Shown here: positions 15,870 to 28,085 of the stretch, piece after piece | Position numbering within the stretch: the stretch's first letter is position 1 | Layout: every line of letters begins with the position of its first letter | Source of the DNA: WHSW01 sp963722175 | GTDB lineage: Bacteria; Actinomycetota; Thermoleophilia; Solirubrobacterales; 70-9 | Assembly (NCBI GenBank): GCA_963722175.1 | Contig: CAVRKA010000004.1 | Coordinates: forward strand, 620,001 to 684,000 | DNA length: 64,000 bases | Direction of reading: 5' to 3' | Notes under the pieces: generated by a model | Seen by the model: the letters and a program-made list of their open reading frames with translations, nothing else | Databases searched by the model: none | What the model was told of the DNA's origin: nothing | Program-made: the position numbers and the translations under genes

Positions 15870-16966
15870 GCGGCTGGCTCGCTTGGGCCGTTGCCATCGT
15901 CGCCGGCTTCGGCGCGGCGCCGGCAGAATCCGCACCGCGGGAGGAGGCCGGAGGCGGCGCCGTCCACTTCACCGTCTCCGCGAGCGGCGACCTGCTGATG
16001 CACCAGCCGCTGCTCGACCGGGCGCGCGCCAGCGGCGGCGGCGACGAGTACGACTTCGCCCCGTTCTTCAGCCGCATCGAGCCCTGGGTCGCCGGAGTCG
16101 ACCTCGGCCTCTGTCACGTCGAGACGCCGATGGGTCCGGGGCCGCCGTCGACCTATCCGATCTTCAACACCCCGACCGGGCTCGCGGCCTCGATCCATCG
16201 CAGCGGCTGGGACGCCTGCTCGACCGCCTCCAACCACTCGCTCGACGGCGGCCAGGCGGGGATCGACGGCACCGTGAGGGCGCTCCACCAGCACGATGTC
16301 GAGCACACCGGGTCGTTCAGATCGAAGGCGGCCGCCAACCGGCCGACGATCCTCGAGATCGAGGGGGTGAAGGTCGGCTTCGTCGCCTACACCGACGCCA
16401 CCAACGGCATCCGCGCCCCGCACGAGTGGTCGGTGAACGAGTACGCGGCTGCCGGCCCGAAGGCGGGCGCGAAGGCGATCATCCACGACGCCCGCGACGC
16501 ACGCGACGCGGGCGCCGACGCGGTGATCGCCCAGCTCCACTGGGGTGACGAGAACTCGCAGCGCCCGAATTCGTCGCAGGTCGCGGTCGCAAGGAAGCTC
16601 ACGAGCGCGAAGGTGATCAGCGCCGTCGTCGGCCAGGGGCCGCACGTCGTGCAGCCGATCGAGCGGATGAACGGCAAGTTCGTCGTCTTCAGCGAGGGCA
16701 ACCTGGTCTCAAACCAGAGCGCGACCGCCGGCCTGCCCGCCGCGACGCAGGACGGCCTCATCGCCCTCCTCCACTTCAAGGCGGTGGGGGATCGGGTCGT
16801 CGTCCGCCGGGTCACCTACGCGCCGACCTGGGTCCGCCTCGGCGATTACGTCGTCCTGCCGGCGAAACCATCGGCGGACGCCGCGCACGCCTCGGAGCTG
16901 CGCCGCTCGCACGATCGCACCGTGCGCGTGGCCGGCAGGGGCGACGGCTTCGGGCCCGAGTTCTGA
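15866..16966 (+). CDS. CapA family protein (poly-gamma-glutamate capsule synthesis / metallophosphatase-like)
   Basis: A 366-residue protein with a short N-terminal hydrophobic segment and a PGA_cap (CapA) domain. The motifs are VSASGDLLMHQPLL near residue 37, VDLGLCHVETPM, a catalytic-type ACSTASNHSLDGG segment, FVAYTDATNGI and QLHWGDENSQ with the metal-ligand histidine, then GQGPHVVQPIE. The fold belongs to the calcineurin-like phosphoesterases. No capB/capC ligase genes are near, so it probably acts on a cell-envelope substrate other than poly-gamma-glutamate. The GTG start overlaps the preceding stop. Confidence 0.86.
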   Translation: MSGWLAWAVAIVAGFGAAPAESAPREEAGGGAVHFTVSASGDLLMHQPLLDRARASGGGDEYDFAPFFSRIEPWVAGVDLGLCHVETPMGPGPPSTYPIFNTPTGLAASIHRSGWDACSTASNHSLDGGQAGIDGTVRALHQHDVEHTGSFRSKAAANRPTILEIEGVKVGFVAYTDATNGIRAPHEWSVNEYAAAGPKAGAKAIIHDARDARDAGADAVIAQLHWGDENSQRPNSSQVAVARKLTSAKVISAVVGQGPHVVQPIERMNGKFVVFSEGNLVSNQSATAGLPAATQDGLIALLHFKAVGDRVVVRRVTYAPTWVRLGDYVVLPAKPSADAAHASELRRSHDRTVRVAGRGDGFGPEF

Positions 16967-17004
16967 GCCTGGCTCGCCGTGGTTATGCTCGCCGCGGGAG
17001 AGCC

Positions 17005-18551
17005 TTGAACGACGGCGTGACGATCGAGCTCGGGCCGGGCGGCGCGACCGCCGCCGACGTGATCGCGGTCGCCCGCCACGGCGCCCGCGCCGAGCTCACC
17101 GAAGAGGCCACCGAGGCGATGGCGGAGACGGCGTCCGTGGTCGCGCGCCTTGCCGAGTCGAACGAGCCCGCCTACGGGATCTCTACCGGGTTCGGCTCGC
17201 TCGCCCAGACCCGGATCCCGGCCGAGCGCCGGACCGAGCTCCAGCGAGCCCTGATCCGCTCGCACGCCGCCGGGATGGGGCCGCCCGTCGAGCGCGAGGT
17301 GGTCCGGGCGATGCTGTTCCTTCGCGCCCGCTCGCTGGCGATGGGGCGTTCGGGAGCGCGGCCGCTGCTCGCCGAGACGATGCTGGCGATGCTCGCCGCC
17401 GGCCTCGACCCGGTCGTCCCCGAGCACGGCTCGCTCGGCGCCAGCGGCGACCTCGCGCCGCTCGCCCACTGCGCCCTGGCCATGATCGGCGAGGGTGAGG
17501 TGCTCGGCAGCGACGGCATGCCGGCCGCGGCGGGCGAGGCGCTGGCGCACGCCGGGATCGAGCCGCCCGTCCTCGGCCCGAAGGAGGGACTGGCGCTGAT
17601 CAACGGCACCGACGGGATCCTCGGGATGCTGGTGCTTGCGCTCGGCGACCTCGGCGAGCTGCTGCGGGTCGCCGACGTCGCCGCGGCGGCGAGCACCGAG
17701 GCGCTGCTCGGGACGGACCGCGCGTTCGCCGCCGACCTGATCGCCCTGCGACCCCAGCCGGGCCAGGCGGACAGCGCCGCCAACCTGCGCCGCCTGCTCG
17801 AGGGCTCGGCGATCGTCGCCAGCCATCGCACCGACGACCCGCGGGTCCAGGATGCCTACTCGATCCGCTGCAGCCCCCAGGTCCACGGCGCGGCTCGCGA
17901 CACCCACGCCCACGCCGAGCGGGTCGCCGACGCCGAGCTGCGCTCGGCGATCGACAACCCGATGGTGCTCCCCGATGGCCGGGTCGAGTCGTGCGGGAAC
18001 TTCCACGGCGCGCCGGTCGGGCTCGCATGCGACTTCCTGGCGATCGCGGCGGCCGAGGTCGGCGCGATCTCCGAGCGGCGGACCGACCGGCTGCTCGACG
18101 CCTCCCGCTCGCAGGGCCTGGCCGCCGTTTCTCGCACCTGACGCGGGCGTCGACTCGGGGCTGATGATCGGCCAATACACGCAGGCGGCGATGGCGGCCG
18201 AGAACCGCCGCCTCGCGGCGCCCGCCTCGGTCGACTCGCTGCCGACCAGCGCGATGCAGGAGGACCACGTCTCGATGGGCTGGGGGGCGGCGCGCAAGCT
18301 GCGGACCGTGGTCGCGAACCTGCGCCGGATGCTCGCGGTCGAGCTCACCTGCGCCGCTCGCGGGCTCGAGCTGAGGGCGCCGCTCGAGCCGGCGCGCGGG
18401 GACCGCCGCCGCGCTCGCGGCCCTGCGGCGCGTGGTCCCCGGAGCCGGCCCCGACCGCTGGCTGTCGCCCGAGCTGGCGGCGGTCGACGAGCTGCTGGCG
18501 ACCGGCGGCCTGCTCGGCGCGGTCGAAGCGGAGATCGGGGAACTCACATGA
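17005..18551 (+). pseudogene. hutH: Histidine ammonia-lyase, interrupted by two +1 frameshifts
   Basis: The first enzyme of histidine degradation, converting histidine to urocanate and ammonia. The first 370 or so residues read normally and include the MIO-forming ASG motif in SLGASGDLAPLAH. At 18120-18121 one extra G shifts the frame, after which LAPDAGVDSGLMIGQY, EDHVSMG and the rest follow in the next frame. A second extra G in the GGGG run at 18398-18401 shifts it again, and the true end (LLGAVEAEIGELT) closes at 18551, overlapping the next ATG. Removing both bases gives a continuous protein of about 514 residues, the normal length. The start is TTG at 17005 or GTG at 17017. Both breaks may be sequence errors. 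Confidence 0.9.
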
Positions 18552-19335
18552 GCGCCGCGGACGATTTCCGCCGCGACGGCGCGGTGCCGATCCGCGGCCT
18601 GCTCACCGCCGCGCAGGTCGAGACGCTGCGCACGGGAATCGACCGCAACCGCGCCGATCCCGGGCCGCTGGCGCAGGGACACGGCGCCGACAAGTCGTTC
18701 TTCGAGGACTTCTGCAACTGGGAGCGGATCGACGAGTACGAGCAGGTGATCCGCGAGGCGCCGTTCGGCGAGCTCGCCGCGGAGCTGATGGGCTCGGAGA
18801 CCGTGCGCCTCTTCCACGATCACGTCCTGGTGAAGGAGGCGGGCAGCGCCGAGCCGAGCCCCTGGCACCAGGACCAGCCGTACTACTGCGTCGACGGCGC
18901 GCAGAACGTCTCCTTCTGGGTCCCGGTCGACCCGGTGAGCCGCGAGAACACGCTCGAGTTCGTCGCCGGTTCCCACGCCCCGGGCACCTGGTACATGCCG
19001 CGCACCTTCCTCACCCAGACCGCGCTGGTCTTCGAAGAGGGCGAGCTCGAGGAGGTCCCCGACGTCGATGCCGACCGCTCGGCGCACGAGATCCTCGGCT
19101 GGGAGCTCGAGCCGGGGGACGCGGTCGCCTTCCACATGCTCACCCTGCACCAGGCCGGCGGCTCGCCGACCCTGCGGCGGGCGTTCTCCGTCCGGGTGCT
19201 CGGCGACGACGCCCGCTTCGCGCCGCGGCCGCACCCGACCAGCCCACCGTTCCCTGGGCTCGACGAGGAGCTCGACGCCGGAGACCCGTTCGACTCGCCG
19301 CGCTTCCCGCTCCTGCACGCGAACGGAGAAGGCCC

Positions 19336-19339
<4 letters not shown>
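18548..19339 (+). CDS. Phytanoyl-CoA dioxygenase (PhyH) family Fe(II)/2-oxoglutarate oxygenase
   Basis: A 263-residue member of the PhyH family of non-haem iron oxygenases. The iron-binding HxD is in SPWHQDQPYYCVD near residue 110 and the distal histidine is in AFHMLTLHQAGGS near residue 200. An arginine for the 2-oxoglutarate carboxylate follows in the RRAFSVRVLGDD region. It lies inside the hut operon: its ATG overlaps the hutH stop by 4 nt and its stop overlaps the hutU start by 4 nt. No such enzyme belongs to the standard histidine pathway, so its substrate (perhaps a histidine- or imidazole-derived compound) is unknown. Confidence 0.87.
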
Positions 19340-20990
<1,651 letters not shown>

Positions 20991-20994
<4 letters not shown>

Positions 20995-21563
20995 GGCTCG
21001 ACATCCGAGAGGTGGGCGACCCGGTGCTTCGCGAGCGCGCCCGGGAGATCACCCCGGAGGAGCTCGCCTCCCCCGAGGTGCAGACGCTGATCGACGACAT
21101 GATCGAGACCAAGCGGGCCGCGAACGGCGCGGGGCTCGCCGCCCCGCAGGTCGGGGAGCCGGTGCGGATCGCGATCGCCGAGGTCCAGCCCGGCAACCCG
21201 CGCTATCCGTACAAGCCGGCGATCCCGTTGACGGTGTTCGTCAACCCCGTGATCGAGCCGCTCGACGACGAGCTGGTTGCGATCAACGAGGGCTGCCTTT
21301 CGGTTCCGAACCTGCGCGGCGAGCTCGATCGCCACGTCAACGTGCGGGTCCGCTACCTCGACCGCGACGGGGTCGAGCACGAGGAGGTGAAGCGCGGGCT
21401 GACCGCCGGCACCTTCCAGCACGAGGTCGACCACCTCGACGGGGTGCTGTTCGTCGACCGCACCGATCCGCGGACGCTGACCACCTGGGAGCAGTACGAG
21501 CGCTTCCATCGCGAGGATTTCGAGCGTCGCGCCCGCGAGCTCGTTGAGCGGGTGGGGTCATGA
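20991..21563 (+). CDS. def: Peptide deformylase family protein embedded in the hut operon
   Basis: A 190-residue metal-dependent deformylase with all three family motifs intact: GAGLAAPQVG (motif 1), EGCLSVPN with the metal-ligand cysteine (motif 2) and QHEVDHLDG (motif 3, HExxH). The classical enzyme removes the formyl group from N-formylmethionyl proteins. Here the gene sits between hutU and hutF with 4-nt overlaps on both sides, while no fmt neighbour and no hutG are present. Since HutF yields N-formylglutamate, this protein may be the deformylase of the histidine pathway. That role is inference; an ordinary housekeeping role is the alternative. Confidence 0.92.
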
Positions 21564-22892
21564 CGGCTTACTGGTGCGAGCTGGCTTGGCTCGGCGGCGA
21601 GCGGGCCGAGCCCGGCGTGCTGGTGGCGCTCGACGGCGAGCGGATCGCCTCGGTCGAGACCGGCTGCGCCGGGCCGCCGGCCGGGGCCGACGCGGCTCGA
21701 CGGCCTGACGCTGCCCGGGTTCGCAAACGCCCATTCGCACGCCTTCCACAGGGCCCTGCGCGGCCGCGTCCAGCGCCGGGGCGGCAGCTTCTGGACCTGG
21801 CGCGAGGACATGTACGCGGTCGCCGCGCGAGTCGACCCGCCGGGCTACCGGCGCCTGGCCCGCGCCACGTTCGCCGAGATGGCGCTCGCCGGGATCACCG
21901 CCGTCGGCGAGTTCCACTACCTCCATCACGGCCCGCGCGGCGAGGCGTACGCCGATCCGAACGAGATGGGCGCGGCGCTGATCGGGGCTGCCGCCGAGGC
22001 GGGGATACGGATCACGCTGCTCGACACGTGCTACCTGCACGGCGGGATCGGCGAGCCGCTGAACGAGGTCCAGGAGCGCTTCGCCGACGCCGACGCCGAG
22101 GCGTGGGTCGAGCGCGTCGACGCTCTCTCCGACGCCGACGGGGTGCGGATCGGCGCCGCGATCCACAGCGTCCGCGGGGTCGACCCGGACTCGGCGGCGA
22201 CCGTCGTGGCCTGGGCCGGGGCCACCGATCGCGTGCTTCACGCCCACGTCTCCGAACAGCCGGCCGAGAACGAGGCCTGCCGCGAGGCCTACGGCGCCAG
22301 CCCGACTGCCGTCCTCGAGCGCGCCGGGGCGCTCAGCGATCGGTTCACCGCCGTGCACGCGACGCACGTCGACGAGTCCGACATCGCCGCGTTCGGCAGG
22401 GCCGGCTGCTGGTGCTGCCTGTGCCCGACCACAGAGCGCGATCTGGCCGACGGGATCGGCCCCGCCATGGCTCTGAGCAAGGCGGGCGCGTCGCTGGCAC
22501 TGGGCTCCGACTCCCATGCGGTCATCGATCAGTTCGAGGAGGCGCGCGCGCTCGAGCTCGACGAGCGGCTCGCGTCCGGCAAGCGCGGCCGCCACCACGC
22601 GGCCGCGCTGCTCGAGAGCGCGGGCCCGAACGGCCACGCGGCCCTCGACTGGCCCGAGGCCGGCGCGATCGCCCCGGGCGGCTACGCCGACCTCGTCACC
22701 GTGGGCCTCGACGGGGTCCGGCTGGCCGGGACGACGGCGGAGACCGCCCTCGAGGCGGCCGTGTTCGCCGCGACCGCCGCCGACATCGAGCGGGTGATCT
22801 GCTCCGGCCGCGAGATCGTCCGCGACGGCGCCCACGTCGGCCTCGACGTCGCCGCCGAGCTGCGCGCCTCGATCGCGCAGGTGGTCGGATGA
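21560..22892 (+). pseudogene. hutF: Formimidoylglutamate deiminase, interrupted by one +1 frameshift
   Basis: Amidohydrolase-superfamily enzyme that converts N-formimidoylglutamate to N-formylglutamate and ammonia, the HutF branch of histidine degradation. The start (MTAYWCELAWLGG) is in one frame. One extra G in the GGGG run at 21683-21686 shifts it, and from there the protein reads TRLDGLTLPGFANAHSHAF, the metal-binding HxH segment, then HAHVSEQPAENEACR and LGSDSHAVIDQFEEAR with the late aspartate. Corrected length is about 443 residues, normal for HutF. The ATG overlaps the def stop and the TGA at 22890-22892 overlaps the hutI start. A sequence error is the simplest explanation. Confidence 0.88.
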
Positions 22893-24058
22893 CGGCGTCG
22901 GTGATCGACCGGATCGGCCTCCTGGTCACCAACGACCCGGGGCTCGGGGAGGGCGAGCTCGGGATCGTCCGCGACGCGGCGCTGGTGATCGAGGACGGGC
23001 ACGTGGCGGCGGTCGAGGCCGCCGGCGCCGAGGCCGACAAGCGCTTCGATGCGGCGGGGCGCTGCGTGATTCCCGGCTTCGTCGACAGCCACACGCACCT
23101 GATCTTCGCCGGCGATCGGGCCGACGAGTTCGCGGCCCGGATGGCGGGGGCGCCGTATGAGGCTGGCGGCATCCGGGTGACGACCGAGGCGACCCGGGAG
23201 GCGTCGGACGACGAGCTGCTCGGCCTCGCTCGCGCGCGGCGGGCCGAGGCGCTAGCGGCCGGGATCACTCATCTGGAGATCAAGTCCGGGTACGGGCTGA
23301 CCGTCGAGTCCGAGCTGCGCCTGTGCCTCCTGGCCCGTGAGCTCACCGACGACGTCACGTTCATGGGCGCCCACCTGGTGCCGCCCGAGTACGAGGGCCG
23401 CGCCGACGACTACGTCGCCCTCGTCTGCGGCGAGATGCTCGCCGTCTGCGCCCCGCACTGCAAGTGGGTGGATGTGTTCTGCGAGCGCGGCGCCTTCGAC
23501 CCCGAGCAGTCGCGAGCGGTGCTCGCCGCCGGGCGCGACGCGGGCCTCGGCCTCCGGGTCCACGGCAACCAGCTCGGTCCCGGCGACGGCGTCGCGGTCG
23601 CGGTCGAGATGGGCGCCGCCTCGGTCGACCACTGCACCTACCTCGCCGACGCCGACGTCGAGGCGCTGGCGGCGAGCGACACGGTCGCCACCTTCCTCCC
23701 GGCGACCGACTTCTCGACCCGCCAGCCGTATCCCGACGCCCGCCGCGCGATCGACGCCGGGGTCGACGTCGCCCTCGCGACCAACACCAACCCCGGCTCC
23801 AGCTACACGACCTCGATGCCGTTCTGCATCGCGCTCGCCGTCCGCGACTGCGGGATGACGATCGCCGAGGCGCTCGCCGCCGCGACCGTGGGTGGGGCCC
23901 GGGCGCTGCGCCGCGACGACATCGGCCACCTCGCGCCCGGCGCACGCGCCGACGCCGTCGTCCTCGACGCGCCGTCGTTCACGCACCTGATCTACCGGCC
24001 GGGCGTGCCGCTGACCGCCGCCGTGTTGAGCGGCGGCGAGCTCACGTCGTTCCGGTAA
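22889..24058 (+). CDS. hutI: Imidazolonepropionase
   Basis: The third step of histidine degradation: hydrolyses imidazolonepropionate to N-formimidoylglutamate. The 389-residue amidohydrolase shows the metal-binding DSHTHLIFAGDRADEF near residue 70, EIKSGYGLTVESELR, MGAHLVPPEY, HGNQLGPGDGVAVA with a histidine ligand, SVDHCTYL, and ATNTNPGSSYTTSMPF near the C-terminus. It starts at the ATG at 22889, overlapping hutF. The hutF frame before its indel happens to be the hutI frame, so the reading frame looks like one long fusion, but the two proteins are separate. Confidence 0.95.
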   Translation: MTASVIDRIGLLVTNDPGLGEGELGIVRDAALVIEDGHVAAVEAAGAEADKRFDAAGRCVIPGFVDSHTHLIFAGDRADEFAARMAGAPYEAGGIRVTTEATREASDDELLGLARARRAEALAAGITHLEIKSGYGLTVESELRLCLLARELTDDVTFMGAHLVPPEYEGRADDYVALVCGEMLAVCAPHCKWVDVFCERGAFDPEQSRAVLAAGRDAGLGLRVHGNQLGPGDGVAVAVEMGAASVDHCTYLADADVEALAASDTVATFLPATDFSTRQPYPDARRAIDAGVDVALATNTNPGSSYTTSMPFCIALAVRDCGMTIAEALAAATVGGARALRRDDIGHLAPGARADAVVLDAPSFTHLIYRPGVPLTAAVLSGGELTSFR

Positions 24059-24091
24059 CGTCCGGGCACAACCGAAGGGGTTAGGGGAAGG

Positions 24092-25354
24092 ATGTTGACG
24101 ACGCTGAAGCCGGCGATCGCGCTGGCGGCTCTCGCGGTCTCGGTCGCCGCGGTGAGCGCGGTCTCGACCGCGGGTGGCCAGGGCGTCGACACGACGTGCA
24201 TGCTGGCGCTGACGAAGTCGGACCCGGCGACCCTCAACATCGCGTATCCGGACGAGAGCGCGACCTACTGGGTCGGCGGCTACCAGGCGCTGCCCGGCAC
24301 TCGGCTGCGGATCGAGGGCGAGTTCCCCCACGCCCGCTACATGTCGTTCAACGTCTACGACCAGGCTCAGCGGCCGATCGACGCGATCGCCGACGTCCAG
24401 GTCGTCCCCGATCCGGGGAGCAGGAACCCGTTCCCACCCGGCGCGAAGCGCAATCCGAAGCAGCGTTCCTACACGGCGTTCGTTGAGTTCGGGGCGCGGC
24501 CGGAGCGCCCGGAGGATCGCGCGCCGAACACCCTTTACACGGGCACCGGCCAGAGCGGAGCCCCGAACGTCAACGGGGCGCTGATCTACCGCGTCTACAT
24601 CCCGGACCGCGGTCGCGACGAGGCCGGCGGGACCGGGATCCCGACCGTGACCCTGCAGGCCGCCGACGGCGGGCCGGCGCCGCGCTCGGCGTGCAGCGAC
24701 CTCGCGAAGCCGCCCGGCCCGGGCGTCAACGAGCAGGTCGCGGCCTCGGACGCCGAGCTTCCGTTGCCGGGCCGCACCGCGAGCGATCCGCCGGCCTGGC
24801 GCAAGTTCGTCAACGTCCTCTACACGGCCTTCCCGAGCCAGACGACGCAAGAGCTCGGCGGCAGCGGCGGCTTCTTCTCGAACGTCGACAACGCGTACCT
24901 GGCGGCGTCCGTGAGCCGCGAGCTCGGGAAGATCGTCGTCACCCGGATGCGGGCTCCGACCTTCCCCGACACCCGCGACGGGGCGAAGCGGATGCCGCGC
25001 GGCGAGCTCCGCTACTTCTCGCTGTGCGAGAACGAGTTCGCGTCACAGCGCTTCATCGCCTGCCGCGCCGACGACCAGACGGTCGTCGACCGCGACGGCT
25101 TCGCGACCTACGTGATGAGCACGCCGGCGCAGCGACCCGAGACCGCGACCGCCCGCTGCGGGGTCACCTGGCTTCCCTGGGGACCGTTCCGCAGCGGCCT
25201 GCTGATCTACCGCCACATGCTCCCGGCGCCCAGCTTCGCGGAGGCGATCCAGTTCGCCAGGGTCGAGCACGAGGCGGAGACGATGCGCGCCTACTACCCG
25301 CGGTCGCGCTATTACGCCGACGCCGCCGCCTTCGACCGGCGGGCCGGCTGCTGA
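24092..25354 (+). CDS. Secreted protein of unknown function
   Basis: A 420-residue exported protein with a signal peptide at residues 1-30 (IALAALAVSVAAVSAVSTAGG). The mature part includes YWVGGYQALPGTRLRIEGEFPHARYM and FNVYDQAQRPIDAIADVQV, and six cysteines that could form disulfides (for example TTCMLAL, RSACSDL, SLCENEF, FIACRAD). A strong ribosome-binding site (AGGGGAAGG) lies just before the ATG at 24092. It resembles uncharacterised proteins with a DUF1254/DUF1214-like look, but I cannot assign a function. It follows hutI after 33 nt and may share its transcript. Confidence 0.65.
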   Translation: MLTTLKPAIALAALAVSVAAVSAVSTAGGQGVDTTCMLALTKSDPATLNIAYPDESATYWVGGYQALPGTRLRIEGEFPHARYMSFNVYDQAQRPIDAIADVQVVPDPGSRNPFPPGAKRNPKQRSYTAFVEFGARPERPEDRAPNTLYTGTGQSGAPNVNGALIYRVYIPDRGRDEAGGTGIPTVTLQAADGGPAPRSACSDLAKPPGPGVNEQVAASDAELPLPGRTASDPPAWRKFVNVLYTAFPSQTTQELGGSGGFFSNVDNAYLAASVSRELGKIVVTRMRAPTFPDTRDGAKRMPRGELRYFSLCENEFASQRFIACRADDQTVVDRDGFATYVMSTPAQRPETATARCGVTWLPWGPFRSGLLIYRHMLPAPSFAEAIQFARVEHEAETMRAYYPRSRYYADAAAFDRRAGC

Positions 25355-25384
25355 CCTAGACCGTCAGCGTCGGCGCCGACCCGA

Positions 25385-27944
25385 TCAGTCGATCGTGATC
25401 AGCCCGTGCGTCGTGTCGAAGAACACGTTGCCCACGGCCAGGACCCTGATCACGCCCTTCTTCGTGGTTACGCCGGCGGGCAGATTCACGGTCGCCGAGC
25501 CGTCGTTCGGGGTCGAGCGCGCGAGCCGGTACGGGAACGACTTGCCGCCGTTGGTCGAGAGGTGGATCCGGACCCGGGGCGTGGCCGTGAGCACGTCGGT
25601 CTGTGCGACGTCCCACGTCAGGGCCAGCGGCTCACCCGCGTTCGCGGTCGTCGCGCCCGCCGGCGCCGTCACCCGGAACGGGCCGGCGCCCTGGGCGAGC
25701 GTCAGCGCGGTGTCGTCATGGCTCACGGCACCGCCGCCCGGGTGGTTGTCGCGCATCGTGACGCGGAAGTGCAGGATCCCGTCCCCCTCGACGCCGACCC
25801 ACTGCGGCGTCGGCAGGAACTCGGAGTAGCAGTCGACGACGGCGGGCGGCACGATCCCGGCGGGCACGACCGGCGGGCAGCTGCCCGACTGGGCGTTGGT
25901 GTTGTCGGACGCCACCTGAGGGGCGTCCGGGAACGACCGCGTGGGATTGGCGGTCGCCAGGTTCTCGCCCGGCGACGGCGAGATATAGGTGTCGTCCGGG
26001 TCGGCGAACACCGCGCGCGTGCCGAAGGTGCGGAACAGCGGCCCGGTCGTCTTGTGTGTTGTCGACCAGGCTCGTCCCGACCAGCGGCGGGCCGGGATCG
26101 TTCTGCTCCCACAGGTACGTGACCGGGTCACCGTCGTCGTCGGAGCCCTGCGCTGCGAGCCGGAACGGGGTCTGTACCGGGATCGTGTGCGCCGCGGCGG
26201 TGGTGACCTGGGGCGCGTGCTCGTTGCCGGTGTCGGTGAACCACCTGCCGCCCTCGTTCGTCGGGCCGCCGGCGATCGTCTCGCCGACGAACCCGGTCGT
26301 CCCGCTCGGCGAGCGCAGGTAGAGCAGCGTCGGCTGCTGGCCGGCGAGTGAGCCGCCGAAAGTGACCTGGAAGCCCTTGTCGTCGAGGCTGGCCCCGTTG
26401 AAGCCGGTCACGGTCACCGTCGCGCCCGCGGGCCAGCCGGGGGTCCCCTCGATTGCGCTCTTGATCCCCGCGGCGGTGTAGTTCGTCCCGCGCGTGATCG
26501 TCTGCGAAAGGCCGCCCGCGTAGAAGAGCCGGAACGAGTCGGTTCCGTCGAATCCCTCGAGCGCGACCTGCTGGACGCTCGAGAGGTTGCTGGGCCCCGA
26601 GTCCATGTACGCGTTCATCTCGTCGATGCTGCTCTGCGAGAAGTAAGGATCGCTGTGGGCCTGCAGGTCGTCCTGGTCGCAGATGCCGGCGTAGGCCATC
26701 ACCGTGATCCCGCTGCCGGGCTCGACCGTGGTCTCGCCGGTTGCGTTGCGGTTCGTCGCCGAGCAGGAGCCGAGCGTGCCGTTGAAGGTGTGGTTGCCGC
26801 CGAACTCATGGCCCATCTCGTGGGCGACGTAGTCGATCGCGAAGAAGTCGCCGATCGGCTTCGCCAGGCCGGTGCAGCCGCGCGACTTGTTGGCCCGGCC
26901 GACGACGCCCAGCTGGGCGATCCCGCCGCCGTCGGTGCCGAGACCGATGTGGCCGATGTCGTAGTTGCGCGCTCCGGCGATCATCCCGGTGACGAAGCTG
27001 TTGCGCGTCAGCGTTCCCGAGCCGCAGGTGGAGATCTGGCTCGCGGTGAAGCACGGGTCCACGCCGCACGGCCCGTTGGGGCCGGTCGCCAGCGCGTTGG
27101 TGTTCAGGTTCAGCTCGTCGGTCGCATCGATCAACACCATGCGGACGTTGAAGTCGGCCTCGTAGACCTGGTTGATGCGGTTGACCAAGGTCACCTTTGC
27201 GGCGGTGACGTTGGCGTTCAGCTGCTGCCGGTAGTCCGGATCGCTCGGATCCAGGCCCGCGGCGGCGCCGGAGTTCTGCGCGTAGGTTGGGTCGGTGACC
27301 AGGGCGAGCCGGTAGTTGCGCCGCTGAAGCGGCGGCGCGGGCGCGGCCGGCGCCGCGGGATCGGACGATCCCTGGGCTTCCTCGCGCGGATCCGGGCCCA
27401 GGACGCCGACCTCGTCGAAGCCGCCGGAGGAGTCGGGCAGCGTGCCGCGCCTGTAGACGGCGTAGCGGGCCGTGTTGCCGGCGAATTGCGGATCCACGTA
27501 CCACGGGCCGTCCTCGCCGCGCACCGACGCGTGGAAGCCCATCGGGCCGGTGTCGAGGCGGATGGTCGCGGTCGGATCGTCGACGCCGCGGCCGGCATAG
27601 GTGCGGATCCCGGGATGTGCCCGAGCGAGGCCGGGCTCGACGACCGGCGACTCCCGGACGGCGAAGCGCGAGAGCGAGCCGTCCGGCGCCGGGATTGAGA
27701 CAGTCACCGGAGCGGCGGCCGAGGTTTCCCTGGGGGCGGCTGCGAGCGCGGTCGAGATCGCGTCGAGGTCGAGCCGGAACGCCGCAAAGCTCTCCGGTTC
27801 GACCAGGGGCTGGGGCCGGGCGGCCGGCGGCGCGGTCGTGGCGGGGATCCGCTGCCAGGCGTCGGCAGGCGCGCTCGCTGGGACGATCAGCGCGGCAAGG
27901 GCCACTCCGACCGCCGCGATCTTGACGTGGACGCTTGCGTGCAT
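25385..27944 (-). pseudogene. Secreted reprolysin-like zinc metalloprotease, interrupted by one +1 frameshift
   Basis: A large exported protease. A signal peptide (residues 1-28) is followed by a propeptide-like region with VRESPVVEPGLARAHPGIRTY and GVDDPTATIRL. The M12B-type catalytic domain carries the zinc motif HEMGHEFGGNHTF near residue 390 and a following met-turn (VMAYAGICD). C-terminal beta-sandwich domains end in FFDTTHGLITID. One extra base in the TGTGTGT run at 26053-26059 shifts the frame: SLVDNT is followed in the other frame by KTTGPLFRTFG and then continues normally to 25385. Corrected length is about 852 residues. Whether this is an assembly error or a real break is not decidable here. 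Confidence 0.82.
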
Positions 27945-28085
27945 GGCCTCCCCCGAGGTTCCGTGTTCGTGGTGGGGTGCGCGCCGTTGCAGGTGCTCCC
28001 CGCGGCGGCCGCACCCCCTAACGATGCGGTCAAGCTAACACCGCACCCGCGGAGCGCGCGCCGGTTCCCGCTTCCGCTCAGCGCC

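Noticed and set aside
21560..24058. Continuous frame that looks like a HutF-HutI fusion.
   Set aside because: The first 40 or so codons are HutF, then a +1 indel; the remaining HutF sequence is in another frame that ends at 22892. HutI starts at its own ATG.
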